In this document: piece after piece, positions 1-8,902 of the stretch
Numbering within the stretch: position 1 is the first letter of the stretch
Layout of the letters: every line of letters starts with the position of its first letter
Origin: an uncultured Bryobacterales bacterium
Lineage (GTDB): Bacteria; Acidobacteriota; Terriglobia; Bryobacterales; Bryobacteraceae
NCBI GenBank assembly: GCA_937959285.1
Contig: CALGAR010000093.1
Coordinates: forward strand, 1 to 38,424
Reading direction: 5' to 3'
Length of the DNA: 38,424 bases
Made by a program: the position numbers and the translations under genes
The notes under the pieces: generated by a model
What the model saw: the letters and a program-made list of their open reading frames with translations, nothing else
The model's database searches: none
Told to the model about the DNA's origin: nothing

Positions 1-1238
1 CGCCGCAGATCGTGCGTGCCCACCCTCACCAAATGGCCGGCGCGCCCGCGGCTGAAGTCCCGGCCATCCACGACCGTCACGGCATTCGCAAACCGGGCGT
101 TGCGGTAGATGTTCGTGATATTGGTGTTGTTGACGATCGTCACGCTGTTATCGATGAACGCGTGATTTCGGTAGCCCCTGTACCAGCGGCGGCCATACCA
201 GGGATAGTAGGGTTCATACGGCGCCAGCGGGAACCAGCCGACCCGGCCAAAACCGACACCGACCGAAACTCCGCCACCGCTCCAGCCGACGAAGCCCACG
301 AGGGCTGGCCTCCACGGCACGAATCCACGCCTCGGACCCGGCCACCAGCACCAGCGGTTGGAATGCCAGAACCAGCGCCCGTAGTGGTATGGAGCCCAGC
401 CCCAGGGGTCGTAACTGACCCACGACCAGCCGTACCAATCGATCCAGACCCATCTTCCAAACCGGTAGGGAGCCCATCCCACAGCGACGTGCGGCGCCCA
501 CACCCAACCGTAGGGCGCCACCTCGATCCACACGCCATGACCGTCAAGATCTTCCGCCCCGTAAATGTCAGGATTTACATAACGATAGCTGGCAGATCGC
601 TTCAGGTCCCGGTCCCGGCTTTCGTTCCAGTGGTCCCAGTCGTCACGCTCGATTTCCGCGACAATCTGGTATTCCGGGTCCGAGTATGGTCCACGGGCCA
701 GCATCGTTTGGCCGGCACGTAGCGTCTCCGCCCCTTGCGGCGTAAAGATCTCAGCTTCGCCGGAACGAACCGTGATTTCCGAAGACCCGTCCGGACGCAC
801 CGAAATTCGATACGAGCCTTCGCGCACAGGCCGGACCGAAACGCTCGGAGTATTGATCTCGGCCTGCGCATCGCTCTCGCGCAGAACCCGGTAGGTCACC
901 GTTCCGGAAGCGAGCTGCACTTGATAGCGGCGATATTCCAGCTCGCTCAACTGAATCTCTGTGTCGCTGCCGAGGCGGATCATATTCGCCCAGTCGAACT
1001 GCACTTCCGCTCTCGAGCCGGGACCGGAGTGGACGCGGTCTTCAACGATAAGCGGCGCATTCACAGCGGCAGCGATCCAATCGCCGGAATCTCCCCTCCG
1101 AATTGACACGTCCCCGTTGATCACACTGATCCGTGCGACTCCGCGGCCCGGCTCGTCTTCGCCGGATGGCGGGTCGACTTGCCCAGGGGCCGCTACAGCC
1201 GAGGCCAGGATCAGAAGCCAAAGAGCCCCGCGTGTCAT
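1..1238 (-). CDS. Secreted FecR-domain / DUF6600 protein, 3' end missing
   Basis: The reading frame is open from an ATG at 1238 to the window edge (412 codons), so the C-terminus is cut off. A GGAG about nine bases upstream supports the start. Residues 1-18 form a signal peptide (hydrophobic core then Ala-rich cleavage region). Residues about 34-165 have the beta-rich pattern of a FecR-type domain, with an SGPGSRAEVQ stretch at 71-80. Residues about 235-355 are extremely rich in Trp, Tyr, Gly and Pro, with two near repeats, GWAPYRFGRW (254-263) and GWAPYHYGRW (280-289), characteristic of DUF6600. Such proteins are exported, probably to the periplasm or cell surface; their function is not established. 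It diverges from the YfhO-like gene. The family call is by motif recognition; the role is unknown. Confidence 0.8.
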   Translation of the reverse strand, partial: MTRGALWLLILASAVAAPGQVDPPSGEDEPGRGVARISVINGDVSIRRGDSGDWIAAAVNAPLIVEDRVHSGPGSRAEVQFDWANMIRLGSDTEIQLSELEYRRYQVQLASGTVTYRVLRESDAQAEINTPSVSVRPVREGSYRISVRPDGSSEITVRSGEAEIFTPQGAETLRAGQTMLARGPYSDPEYQIVAEIERDDWDHWNESRDRDLKRSASYRYVNPDIYGAEDLDGHGVWIEVAPYGWVWAPHVAVGWAPYRFGRWVWIDWYGWSWVSYDPWGWAPYHYGRWFWHSNRWCWWPGPRRGFVPWRPALVGFVGWSGGGVSVGVGFGRVGWFPLAPYEPYYPWYGRRWYRGYRNHAFIDNSVTIVNNTNITNIYRNARFANAVTVVDGRDFSRGRAGHLVRVGTHDLR

Positions 1239-1292
1239 TCGGTTTAACTCCGTTACATTCTGCGTGCAACTTTCGCTCCAAACCGCATCTTT

Positions 1293-1320
1293 TTGTCTCG
1301 CAAGCTCTTTTCGGTATGAT
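1293..1320 (+). promoter_or_regulatory. Candidate sigma70-type promoter for the YfhO-like gene
   Basis: TTGTCT (1293-1298) and TATGAT (1315-1320) are separated by 16 bases and match the -35 and -10 consensus at 4/6 and 5/6 positions. Transcription would start near 1327, only a few bases before the ATG at 1329. The transcript would therefore be almost leaderless, or translation would start at the in-frame ATG at 1344. This is a pattern match only. Confidence 0.4.
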
Positions 1321-1328
1321 GATCCCTG

Positions 1329-3671
1329 ATGCCGGTGGCTGAAATGCACCAGTGTGATCGCAATCGACCAGGGGGGCCGTCCCTTTCCAGGCGGTTTCTA
1401 ATCGGAGGGGTTCTCGATCCCCTGCTCCTGGCGCTGGTCTGCACCTGCTTCTTCTGGAAGCTCGTGCTGACCAATCAGTACACCTGGCTCGAGAGCCCGG
1501 ACCTGGCATATCAGGTTCTTCCGTGGATGCAGTTTCAGGCCGCAGAGTGGCATGCAGGACGGTTCCCGCTCTGGGATCCCTATCATTGGGCGGGACAACC
1601 CCTCGTCGGACAGGCGCAGCCGGGCGCCGTCTATCCGTTCAACTGGCTTCTGTTCCTTCTCCCGCTGCGCGACGGCTCGCTCAAGTTCGGCTACCTGCAC
1701 TGGTACTACGTCTTCATGCACTGGATGGCGGCCGTGTTTTGCTACTGGCTGTGCCGCGACCTGAAACTGTCAAGACTCTCCTCGATGTTCGGGGGACTCC
1801 TGTTTGCCCTTTCCGGCTATATGGGCACAACCGGCTGGCCGCAAATGCTCAACGGCGCTCTGTGGGCTCCGCTGGTATTCCTCTTTCAACTGCGGGCGCT
1901 TAGGGGCCGGATGCCGGTTTCAAGCGCGGTTCTGTCTGGCGTCTTTCTCGGCTTCGGCTGGCTTGCCGGCCACCACCAGGTGCCGATCTTTGTGACCCTC
2001 GTGACGGCCGCCATCTGGATCTGGTCTATACTGAAACAAGATTCAGATAAGCAATCTGATACAGGAAATTATTCTAGTTTTACTTCATGGTTTTCGGAGC
2101 GTCGCCGCCGAATGGCGATGCTTGCCGCGCTCGCTGCGCTCTTCATGTTTCTCACTGGCGCGTTCCAGATCCTACCCGCCCAGGAGTACGGCAAACTTGC
2201 GAAACGCTGGGTGGGCGCCGACGCCCCCGTTTCCTGGAACGAGAAAGTTCCCTACTCCGTGCACCGCCATTACTCCATGCCTCCCACCTCCCTGTTTGGG
2301 TTGGTAATTCCGCAGTGGCAGCAGCATACGGTCGGATTTTGCGGGCTGATCGGCCTCACGCTCGCAGCGCTCGCCACTTCCCTGCTCTGGGCCGATTTTC
2401 GCATCCGGCTTTTCACTGCTATGGGAGCCGCGGGCCTGCTTCTGGCGCTCGGTGATCTCAGTCTGATTCACGGCGTCCTCTATTCGCTTGTGCCGATGGT
2501 TGAGAAGGCGCGCAATCCCTCCACGGCAGTCTTCCTTCTGAACCTCGCCGTGGCTGTGCTGGCGGCGTTCGGCGCCGACCAGTTCCGTACTCGACCGTCC
2601 GGGGTCTGGCCTCGCCGGATTACTCTGGTCACCTGCGTTTTCGGCGTGATCGTGGTGGTACTGTGTTCTGTCCTGGCGATCGTACGCGGGCCGGATCACT
2701 TCGGGGATCAAAGAGTGATTCTGACCGGCTTCCTCGCCCTCGTTTTTAGCGGTTTGCTTTATGCGTGGCGGCACTCGACCATCGCGCCCGCAACCTTGAT
2801 CCTCCTGACCACTGGCTTCATGCTGCTCGAGGTGAGCAATGTGTCGACAGCTCACCTGCCTCATCGCGCCGACAAATCTCGCAATGTCTTCCTCGAGCCC
2901 CTGCGGCAGCACACCGATGTCGCAGAGTTTCTGCGCCTGCAAGGGTTGGCGCGAGTAGACGTTGACGACAGCGTCATTCCGTACAATTTTGGGGACTGGC
3001 ACGGCGTCCCCACCTACAGAGGTTATCTGGCCAGCGTCACCGAGAATCTGCTCCGCCTCGATTTTGGCCATCCGAAGATTCTCAACCTGCTCGGCATCAA
3101 GTACTTCGTGAGAAAACAGCCGCAATCGCCTGATCACCAACTGATCTTCAGCGGCCAGCAGGGCGTCAACGTGTACTTGAACACAGACGCCTTTCCCCGC
3201 GCCTGGAGCGTTCATGAGGTCATCGGCGTAAAAACCCAGGCCGAGGCTTCTCAGACCGTGCTTTTCCCGGAGGTCGATCTTCGGAAACAGGCTGTGATAG
3301 TGGGCGATGCACCTCAACTCGAACAGTGCAGCGGGCAAGACACGATCAGCGTGGTCTCGATGGAGCCGAACCGCGTCGTCATCGATGCAAACATGGCCTG
3401 CCGGGGGATGGTTGTGCTCTCGGATACGTGGTTTCCCGACTGGAAAGCGACGGTCGACGGGCGTCCTGAAACTGTTTGGGAGGTCGACGTAGCTATCCGC
3501 GGGATCGTCGCCGACAAGGGCCAGCACCGGATCGAACTCGTGTACGCACCTCTCTCGGTAAGAATTGGCGGGGTGCTCACCCTTCTCGCGGTGCTTTGTG
3601 GTGCGGGACTCTTTGTGCTGGATTTCCGCAAGCAGTCCGTTCAGCTACACCGCTCCGGCGCTACTGCGTGA
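1329..3671 (+). CDS. YfhO-family polytopic membrane protein (GT-C-like)
   Basis: A 780-residue protein with a hydrophobic segment at about residues 26-46, many further membrane spans through about residue 520, a soluble beta-rich region at about 540-740, and a last span near 745-765. The early extracytoplasmic part carries the order SPDLAYQVLPW, then HAGRFPLWDP, then GQPLVGQAQPGAVYP. This is typical of YfhO-like proteins, which have a GT-C-type glycosyltransferase fold. Characterised relatives modify cell-envelope polymers with sugars from lipid carriers; the substrate here cannot be predicted. No good ribosome-binding site precedes the ATG at 1329; the ATG at 1344 is an alternative. An AT-rich hydrophilic insert (about residues 235-256) interrupts an otherwise GC-rich gene. 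The gene stands alone, divergent from the FecR/DUF6600 gene. Confidence 0.75.
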   Translation: MPVAEMHQCDRNRPGGPSLSRRFLIGGVLDPLLLALVCTCFFWKLVLTNQYTWLESPDLAYQVLPWMQFQAAEWHAGRFPLWDPYHWAGQPLVGQAQPGAVYPFNWLLFLLPLRDGSLKFGYLHWYYVFMHWMAAVFCYWLCRDLKLSRLSSMFGGLLFALSGYMGTTGWPQMLNGALWAPLVFLFQLRALRGRMPVSSAVLSGVFLGFGWLAGHHQVPIFVTLVTAAIWIWSILKQDSDKQSDTGNYSSFTSWFSERRRRMAMLAALAALFMFLTGAFQILPAQEYGKLAKRWVGADAPVSWNEKVPYSVHRHYSMPPTSLFGLVIPQWQQHTVGFCGLIGLTLAALATSLLWADFRIRLFTAMGAAGLLLALGDLSLIHGVLYSLVPMVEKARNPSTAVFLLNLAVAVLAAFGADQFRTRPSGVWPRRITLVTCVFGVIVVVLCSVLAIVRGPDHFGDQRVILTGFLALVFSGLLYAWRHSTIAPATLILLTTGFMLLEVSNVSTAHLPHRADKSRNVFLEPLRQHTDVAEFLRLQGLARVDVDDSVIPYNFGDWHGVPTYRGYLASVTENLLRLDFGHPKILNLLGIKYFVRKQPQSPDHQLIFSGQQGVNVYLNTDAFPRAWSVHEVIGVKTQAEASQTVLFPEVDLRKQAVIVGDAPQLEQCSGQDTISVVSMEPNRVVIDANMACRGMVVLSDTWFPDWKATVDGRPETVWEVDVAIRGIVADKGQHRIELVYAPLSVRIGGVLTLLAVLCGAGLFVLDFRKQSVQLHRSGATA

Positions 3672-3749
3672 GTGAGTAATTTCCCTCCCCTTCCGTCACA
3701 CTGAAAGCAATTCCCTGTGCTCATGGTCCTACTCCAGGAGGACAAGAGG

Positions 3750-3800
3750 ATGCTTGACGAACTGTTGCGCCTGCCGCCATACTACAGATCTAAACTGTAG
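3750..3800 (+). CDS. 16-codon leader peptide ORF ahead of the Nramp-UspA gene
   Basis: ATG at 3750 opens a 16-residue frame (MLDELLRLPPYYRSKL) ending with TAG at 3798-3800. It is preceded by a perfect AGGAGG (3736-3741) with an eight-base spacer, a better ribosome-binding site than most full-length genes in the window have. The stop lies 21 bases before the ORF-defined start of the transporter gene, and the 3' end of the leader overlaps one arm of an inverted repeat. Ribosome position on this ORF could therefore decide which hairpin forms. The contiguous Pro-Pro-Tyr-Tyr codons are a plausible slow-translation point. No homologue is known to me; it could also be a chance ORF or the relic of a lost gene. 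Confidence 0.45.
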   Translation: MLDELLRLPPYYRSKL

Positions 3801-3811
3801 TTAATCTACAG
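3781..3811 (+). promoter_or_regulatory. Alternating inverted repeats between leader ORF and Nramp-UspA gene
   Basis: Three alternating arms are visible: CTACAG (3782-3787), CTGTAG (3795-3800) and CTACAG (3806-3811). The first pair extends to 7 bp (ACTACAG/CTGTAGT) with a 7-base loop; the second pair is 6 bp with a 5-base loop. The middle arm can pair with either neighbour but not both, the classical arrangement of an attenuator or translational switch. The third arm abuts the ribosome-binding region of the transporter. As DNA, the repeated TACAG/CTGTA half-sites could alternatively be a repressor operator. Confidence 0.5.
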
Positions 3812-3812
3812 G

Positions 3813-5744
3813 ATGAAATCTATGCTTACATCGGATCCGCCGAAGGGTACCTACCCCTCGCTCCCGGAGGTTCACGCCTCAGTTCCCACGAGCAGCCCTT
3901 CGCTCTGGCGGCGGATCTTCGCCTTTGTCGGTCCGGCCTACCTCGTAAGCGTCGGCTACATGGACCCCGGCAACTGGGCTACGGACCTCGAAGGCGGCGC
4001 AAGGTTTGGATACAAGCTGCTGTGGGTTCTGGTGATGTCCAACCTCATGGCCATCCTCCTCCAGACCTTGAGCGCGCGGCTTGGCATCATTCACGGAAGG
4101 GACCTGGCACAGGCCTGCCGGGAGGCCTATCCCAAGCCGGTATCCTGGGTTCTCTGGATACTTTGCGAGATCGCCATCGCTGCTACCGACCTGGCGGAAG
4201 TTCTCGGTGCGGCGATTGGGCTGAATCTGCTGTTCAACATCCCGCTGCTCGTTGGAGTGATTCTGACGACTGCCGATACCCTCCTTGTCCTCTGGTTCAC
4301 CCGATTCGGCATCCGCTTCATCGAGGCCTTTATTCTCTCTCTCGTGGCGATCATCGGCGTGTGTTTTCTCGTAGAGATCGTGCTGGCCCGGCCCGATCCC
4401 GTCGCGGTTGCGACCGGTCTGATTCCGAGAATCGATTCGGAGAGCCTGTACGTGGCCATCGGAATTCTCGGCGCAACCGTCATGCCGCACAATCTCTACC
4501 TGCACTCCGCGCTGGTCCAGACCCGCAACATCGCCCGCGATACCGCATCAAAACGCGCCGCTTGCCGCTACAACCTGATCGATTCTGTGATCGCGCTGAA
4601 TGGCGCCCTCCTCGTAAATGCGGCGATCCTGATTCTGTCCGCGGCCGTGTTCTTCAAACACGGGATCGTCGTTACAGAAATTCAGCAGGCGCATCTGCTG
4701 CTGGCGCCACTTCTCGGCACCACCCTCGCTAGCGTCTCATTCGCGATCGCGCTCCTCTGCGCCGGCCAATCCTCCACTGTCACCGGGACGATGGCGGGAC
4801 AGATTGTAATGGAGGGCTTCCTTAACTTTCGGGTTCGCCCGTGGCTGCGGCGCCTGATTACACGGCTGGTTGCCATTACGCCGGCCATCATCACGATCGT
4901 TACTGTGGGCGAGCAAGGGACCTACGACCTTTTGATTTTCAGCCAGGTCCTGCTGAGTCTCCAGCTACCGTTCGCCGTAATTCCGCTGATTCAGTTCACC
5001 AGCGATCGCCGGCGCATGGGTGAGTTCGCGAATCCTGGCTGGGTCCGGCTGCTCTCCTGGATCGTGGCCGCCATCATTGTCGGCCTGAACTGCTGGCTCG
5101 TTTACACGACCGTACTAGAGTGGTTAGAGGCAGCCGGGCCTTGGCGATGGCTGATCGCCTTGATCGCCGTACCTCTGATTGCCGGTCTCCTGCTCCTTCT
5201 GCTGTGGATCTCCTTTGAACCTGTCCTGCCGTCCTGGCTCCGGAGGCGGAGGCGCGGTCAGGTTGCACCGATGCCCGGAATCGCAGCCACTGTCGAGGCG
5301 CCCGCGTACCGGAAGATTCTTGTGCCGCTCGACCACACGGATCGGGACCGGGACGCGCTCGCGCACGCTACCACAATGGCCAGGCTGCACAAGGCGCACC
5401 TCTATCTCCTTCATATTGAAGAAGGCGTCACGAGCCAGGTGTACGGCCACCTGTCCTCCACGGCGGAAATCGAAGCGGGCGAGGAGTATTTCAGAGACAT
5501 TCTTGCGTGGCTAAAGAGTCAGGGGATCGACGCGGAGCTCACAATCCGTCACTCGCGCGACCCCAAATCGGCGATCGTCGATTATGCTCGCGAGATTCGG
5601 CCGGATCTCGTCATCATGGGCGCGCACGGGCACAAAGGATTGAAAGACCTGGTATTCGGCACGACAATTAACGGCGTGCGCCATGACGTCGGGGCGCCTG
5701 TATTGATCGTTCAGGACCAATCCCCCGGCGGCGGGTCCTCCTGA
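3813..5744 (+). CDS. mntH-like: Nramp (MntH-like) divalent metal transporter fused to a C-terminal UspA domain
   Basis: The 643-residue frame has two parts. Residues about 30-480 are an Nramp transporter of about 11 membrane spans, with the TM1 metal-binding motif DPGN at 51-54 and the TM6 motif MPHN at 224-227. The methionine of MPH is the ligand associated with Mn2+/Fe2+ selectivity. Residues about 500-635 form a cytoplasmic universal stress protein domain with an intact ATP-binding signature: G603-A-H-G606, nine residues, then G616-T617. The fusion suggests that nucleotide or stress state gates metal uptake, which is inference. ATG 3813 has little room for a ribosome-binding site. ATG 3822 (codon 4), with AGGATG in front, is a better start. 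A leader ORF and alternating hairpins lie immediately upstream. Confidence 0.85.
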   Translation: MKSMLTSDPPKGTYPSLPEVHASVPTSSPSLWRRIFAFVGPAYLVSVGYMDPGNWATDLEGGARFGYKLLWVLVMSNLMAILLQTLSARLGIIHGRDLAQACREAYPKPVSWVLWILCEIAIAATDLAEVLGAAIGLNLLFNIPLLVGVILTTADTLLVLWFTRFGIRFIEAFILSLVAIIGVCFLVEIVLARPDPVAVATGLIPRIDSESLYVAIGILGATVMPHNLYLHSALVQTRNIARDTASKRAACRYNLIDSVIALNGALLVNAAILILSAAVFFKHGIVVTEIQQAHLLLAPLLGTTLASVSFAIALLCAGQSSTVTGTMAGQIVMEGFLNFRVRPWLRRLITRLVAITPAIITIVTVGEQGTYDLLIFSQVLLSLQLPFAVIPLIQFTSDRRRMGEFANPGWVRLLSWIVAAIIVGLNCWLVYTTVLEWLEAAGPWRWLIALIAVPLIAGLLLLLLWISFEPVLPSWLRRRRRGQVAPMPGIAATVEAPAYRKILVPLDHTDRDRDALAHATTMARLHKAHLYLLHIEEGVTSQVYGHLSSTAEIEAGEEYFRDILAWLKSQGIDAELTIRHSRDPKSAIVDYAREIRPDLVIMGAHGHKGLKDLVFGTTINGVRHDVGAPVLIVQDQSPGGGSS

Positions 5745-5892
5745 GACCCAGGGGGCAGGTGTGGCAGGAAGTGGACACAGGCGTGTCTCTCCAACTCAGG
5801 ATTTTGTAGACTTGGTTACACTAAGAATCTGATTTGTGAAAGCGCTCTGGAATGGCCGCCTGGTTGCTTCACAAATCGTGGTATCTTCCCTT

Positions 5893-6423
5893 ATGAGCCG
5901 TCTGTGGGCCTGTCTCGTACTGCTCAGCGGTCTGCCGCTGCTGCCGGCGACCCTTGAGCGCCTTTCCCTTGAGGACATGATCGCCCGCTCGACCAATATC
6001 GTTCGAGCCCGCGTCACCGGCACTTATACCGCGCCAAGAGGCCCTGTCATCTACACCCACGTCCGTCTCCAGATCCTCGAGAACTGGAAAGGCTCGATGG
6101 ACACGGCCGGGGAGGTTGTCATCCCGGGAGGCGCCAGCGGCGGCTTTCGGCAGCACTTCTCGGGGGCACCGACGCTATCGAACGGCAAAGAGTATGTCCT
6201 CTTCCTGTGGCGATCCCGCAGTGGCTTGACCCACGTGATCGGCCTCTCGCAGGGGCTTTTCCGCGTGGAAACGGATCGCAATGGCGACTTAATGGCCCAT
6301 CGTGTGGCAGTTACCGAGGGGGTGGTCGATGCGGCGGGACGGCCATCGGCGGTTGAGGCGATTCACATGCCCCTCGCTGAGTTGAGCGCTCGCATCCGGA
6401 GCGGCTTGGGAGATCGCAAGTGA
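5893..6423 (+). CDS. Secreted protein of unknown function, coupled to the matrixin gene
   Basis: The in-frame GTG at 5836 has no ribosome-binding site. The ATG at 5893 starts directly on a signal peptide (MSRLWACLVLLSGLPLLPAT), so I take that start (176 residues). The mature part is beta-rich and soluble, with patterns such as LEDMIARSTNIVRARV and GKEYVLFLWRS, which recur in uncharacterised exported proteins found beside metalloproteases. The stop overlaps the next start in a GTGA tetranucleotide at 6420-6423, implying co-translation with the protease. It might be a chaperone, inhibitor or partner of that protease; no function can be assigned. Confidence 0.65.
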   Translation: MSRLWACLVLLSGLPLLPATLERLSLEDMIARSTNIVRARVTGTYTAPRGPVIYTHVRLQILENWKGSMDTAGEVVIPGGASGGFRQHFSGAPTLSNGKEYVLFLWRSRSGLTHVIGLSQGLFRVETDRNGDLMAHRVAVTEGVVDAAGRPSAVEAIHMPLAELSARIRSGLGDRK

Positions 6424-8894
6424 GAGCTCAATTCAGAGCCGCGGCGATTGCGATCGCGGTTTGCGCAGCAGCCTCGGGTTACTATCATTTCGTTCACTTC
6501 AGCTCGAGCGATCCGTACATACCGATCCTCGAACGTTTCGACATTTCCTCCCTGACAAACCACACCGTTGCGTTCTTTGTTCCCGAGCAGGGACCCTCTG
6601 TGCTAGCGCCTGGCGACAGCTATGACGCCTTGCTGAGCCAAATCCAGGCAGCGGCCGAGGTGTGGAATGGAGTGCCCACATCGAAACTACGCCTCGCCTT
6701 TGGCGGCGTCGCTACCGCCGACACGCCGCAGTCGAAGCCCGGCATCGACATCATCTTTACCGATGAGATTCCGCCCGGCCTGGTGGCGCTTGGAGGTCCG
6801 ACCAGCCGCGGCGAGATTACGGATGGCCCCAACGGACCCTTCATCCCAATTCAGCGCTCCGTCCTGCTCCTGCCTCGCGATCTCTCGTCCCGGCCCAGCT
6901 GGGAGGAGCGCCTCTTTCTGACACTGGTGCACGAGTTTGGGCATACGCTCGGGCTGCAGCATACGCTCACTTCGAGCGTCATGGCGACGGAGGTGACGCG
7001 CGCCACGACGAAGGCAACGCCCCTTGCTGCCGATGACGTCGCGGGAATCTCGATGCTGTATCCGACGGACGACTTCCTGGCTGCTACGGGTGCGATCACT
7101 GGCCGGGTAACGCTCGACGGTGCGGGAGTGAATCTCGCGTCGGTGGTCGCGATCAGCCCGACCGGGCCTGCCATCAGCACGCTCACCAATCCGGACGGCA
7201 CGTACCGGCTCGCAGGCCTTCCGCCCGGCGAATACTCGTTGTATGTGCACGCCCTCCCGCCTGCCCTCGCCGGGGAGGAATCCCCCGCGAACATCGTGCT
7301 TCCGTCGGATGCGAATCAACAGATTGCCGCCACGACATCCTTCGCGACGCAATTCCGTGAAGGCGTCCTCTCCGTAGAAGCGGGATCTGAGATTACCGGG
7401 GTCGACTTCGCAGTGCAGCCCCAGCGCCGGGATTCGGCGATTCACACCGTTCAGACTTACAGCTTCTTCGGATCCAACCCCGTCAAGCCCGGTTACCTGA
7501 ACCGGTCAAGCGGGCAAGGTTTTCTGGTGGCTTCCGGCGTCAATCTTGTACAAGATCAACGCCCGGTCGACAGCCTCAACATCCGCGTGTTCGGCGACGT
7601 CGATTCCGTGAGCTCAATAGCACCTTACCCGAGCGACCCGGTCAACTGGCTGCAAGCCGATGTTCAGTTGAATCCTTCGGCTCCGGAAGGTCCCCGCCAC
7701 TTGATTTTCGAAAGGCCTGGAGATCTCTACGTCCTGCCTTCCGCGTATCGAGTGACGGCAAATGAGCCGCCTTCGATCACCGGTTTCCAGGCGGCCGGCG
7801 ATGGCTCAGTACGGATTACCGGAACGCAGCTTTCAGCGGCAACGAGAGTGCTCTTTGATGGACAGCCCGGACAAGTGCGGTCCGTCGAGGAAGGTGGGCT
7901 TGTCGTCATGCCGCCACCCGGACCGCTGGGCCACCGTGCGGTCGTCGTGGCGCTGAACCCGGACGGCCAAAGCTCCCTCTTCGTTGGCAACGAGTTGCCG
8001 TATTACTCGTACGACGCCGGCATCCCCAGCGCCTCCGGCTTGCGCCTGGAGCCTGACGTCCTGCCGTCCGGCGCGGACACTTTCATCGAAATCAATGCCA
8101 GCGACGCGAGTTTCCAGCAGGGGCAGACGCAAGTGGGCTTCGGGACCAGCGACGTCACGGTCCGGAGGGTGTGGGTTTTCAGCCCGACGCGGCTGCTCGT
8201 GGAGGTCTCCGTCGCGCCCGAGGCGCCAGACGTGACGACGAACGTCACTGTCACGACCGGTCTTCACCGAATCGTGCAGCCCCAGGCGTTCCATATCCGC
8301 GCGGAGCGCCGGCTGTCCCTCGGCATTCCCAGACCCTCCGCTTCCGACATCATCTCGCCGGGAGGCCTCGTAACCGTTCCCGTGCTGAATTCAAGCACTC
8401 CGCTTTCAGACGTAACGGTCACGGTCGGAGGGCGGGAGACTGCGGTCACGGAGGTGACGGACAATCGGGTCACGTTCCTGGTCCCGGCTGATTTCGGCAC
8501 CGGTCTCGCGGTTGTTCGCGTGCGCGTCGGATCCGAAGAAGCGCTTCCCGCACTAATCCTCGTTGAGCCGCCTCTTCCGGTCATCGCCTCTGTATTCAGG
8601 CCGACGGATCCAACATTCAGTGTGCTTCGAGCGCTCTCCCCAGGTGACTCCCTCGCCTTGCTTGTGTTCAATTTGACGCAGGGGCAGTCGATACCCGATC
8701 GATCGAGGGTCCGGGTGCTGGCTGGCGGTGTGGAGCACGAAGTCTCCCTGATTCTTCCGGCGCCCAATCAGTTTAGTGCGTACATCGTGCATGTCACCCT
8801 CGATCCTTCGGTCCCGTTGGATCAACCGCTGGCGTTACATATCGTCGTGGACGGCCGTGCTTCCCCCGTGTTTTCTCTCCAGTTGGGCTCCTGA
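6420..8894 (+). CDS. Exported matrixin-like zinc metalloprotease with TIG-like C-terminal domains
   Basis: GTG at 6420 overlaps the preceding stop and has GGGAG about nine bases upstream. Residues 1-21 form a signal sequence or membrane anchor. The metzincin signature HEFGHTLGLQH lies at 171-181 (zinc ligands H171, H175, H181; catalytic E172), followed by the Met-turn at M188 in SSVMA. These are the hallmarks of the matrixin/M10 clan. Residues about 222-300 resemble a carboxypeptidase-regulatory/CNA-B beta-sandwich (NPDGTYRLAGLPPGEYSL). About 450-525 resemble an IPT/TIG domain, and the rest is a string of similar beta domains to residue 824. Such proteins are predicted to act outside the cytoplasm on proteins or matrix. 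Large multi-domain forms are common in Acidobacteriota. All catalytic residues are intact. Confidence 0.85.
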   Translation: MRAQFRAAAIAIAVCAAASGYYHFVHFSSSDPYIPILERFDISSLTNHTVAFFVPEQGPSVLAPGDSYDALLSQIQAAAEVWNGVPTSKLRLAFGGVATADTPQSKPGIDIIFTDEIPPGLVALGGPTSRGEITDGPNGPFIPIQRSVLLLPRDLSSRPSWEERLFLTLVHEFGHTLGLQHTLTSSVMATEVTRATTKATPLAADDVAGISMLYPTDDFLAATGAITGRVTLDGAGVNLASVVAISPTGPAISTLTNPDGTYRLAGLPPGEYSLYVHALPPALAGEESPANIVLPSDANQQIAATTSFATQFREGVLSVEAGSEITGVDFAVQPQRRDSAIHTVQTYSFFGSNPVKPGYLNRSSGQGFLVASGVNLVQDQRPVDSLNIRVFGDVDSVSSIAPYPSDPVNWLQADVQLNPSAPEGPRHLIFERPGDLYVLPSAYRVTANEPPSITGFQAAGDGSVRITGTQLSAATRVLFDGQPGQVRSVEEGGLVVMPPPGPLGHRAVVVALNPDGQSSLFVGNELPYYSYDAGIPSASGLRLEPDVLPSGADTFIEINASDASFQQGQTQVGFGTSDVTVRRVWVFSPTRLLVEVSVAPEAPDVTTNVTVTTGLHRIVQPQAFHIRAERRLSLGIPRPSASDIISPGGLVTVPVLNSSTPLSDVTVTVGGRETAVTEVTDNRVTFLVPADFGTGLAVVRVRVGSEEALPALILVEPPLPVIASVFRPTDPTFSVLRALSPGDSLALLVFNLTQGQSIPDRSRVRVLAGGVEHEVSLILPAPNQFSAYIVHVTLDPSVPLDQPLALHIVVDGRASPVFSLQLGS

Positions 8895-8902
8895 TGGCTC
8901 TG

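Noticed and set aside
2172..3527. 451-codon minus-strand frame within the YfhO-like gene
   Set aside because: Antisense shadow; the plus-strand product has clear membrane-protein character and family motifs.
3781..3811. A BlaI/CopY-type operator
   Set aside because: The TACA/TGTA half-sites resemble such operators, but the gaps between arms are too long for the compact dyads of that family, and no such regulator is nearby. Kept only as an alternative.
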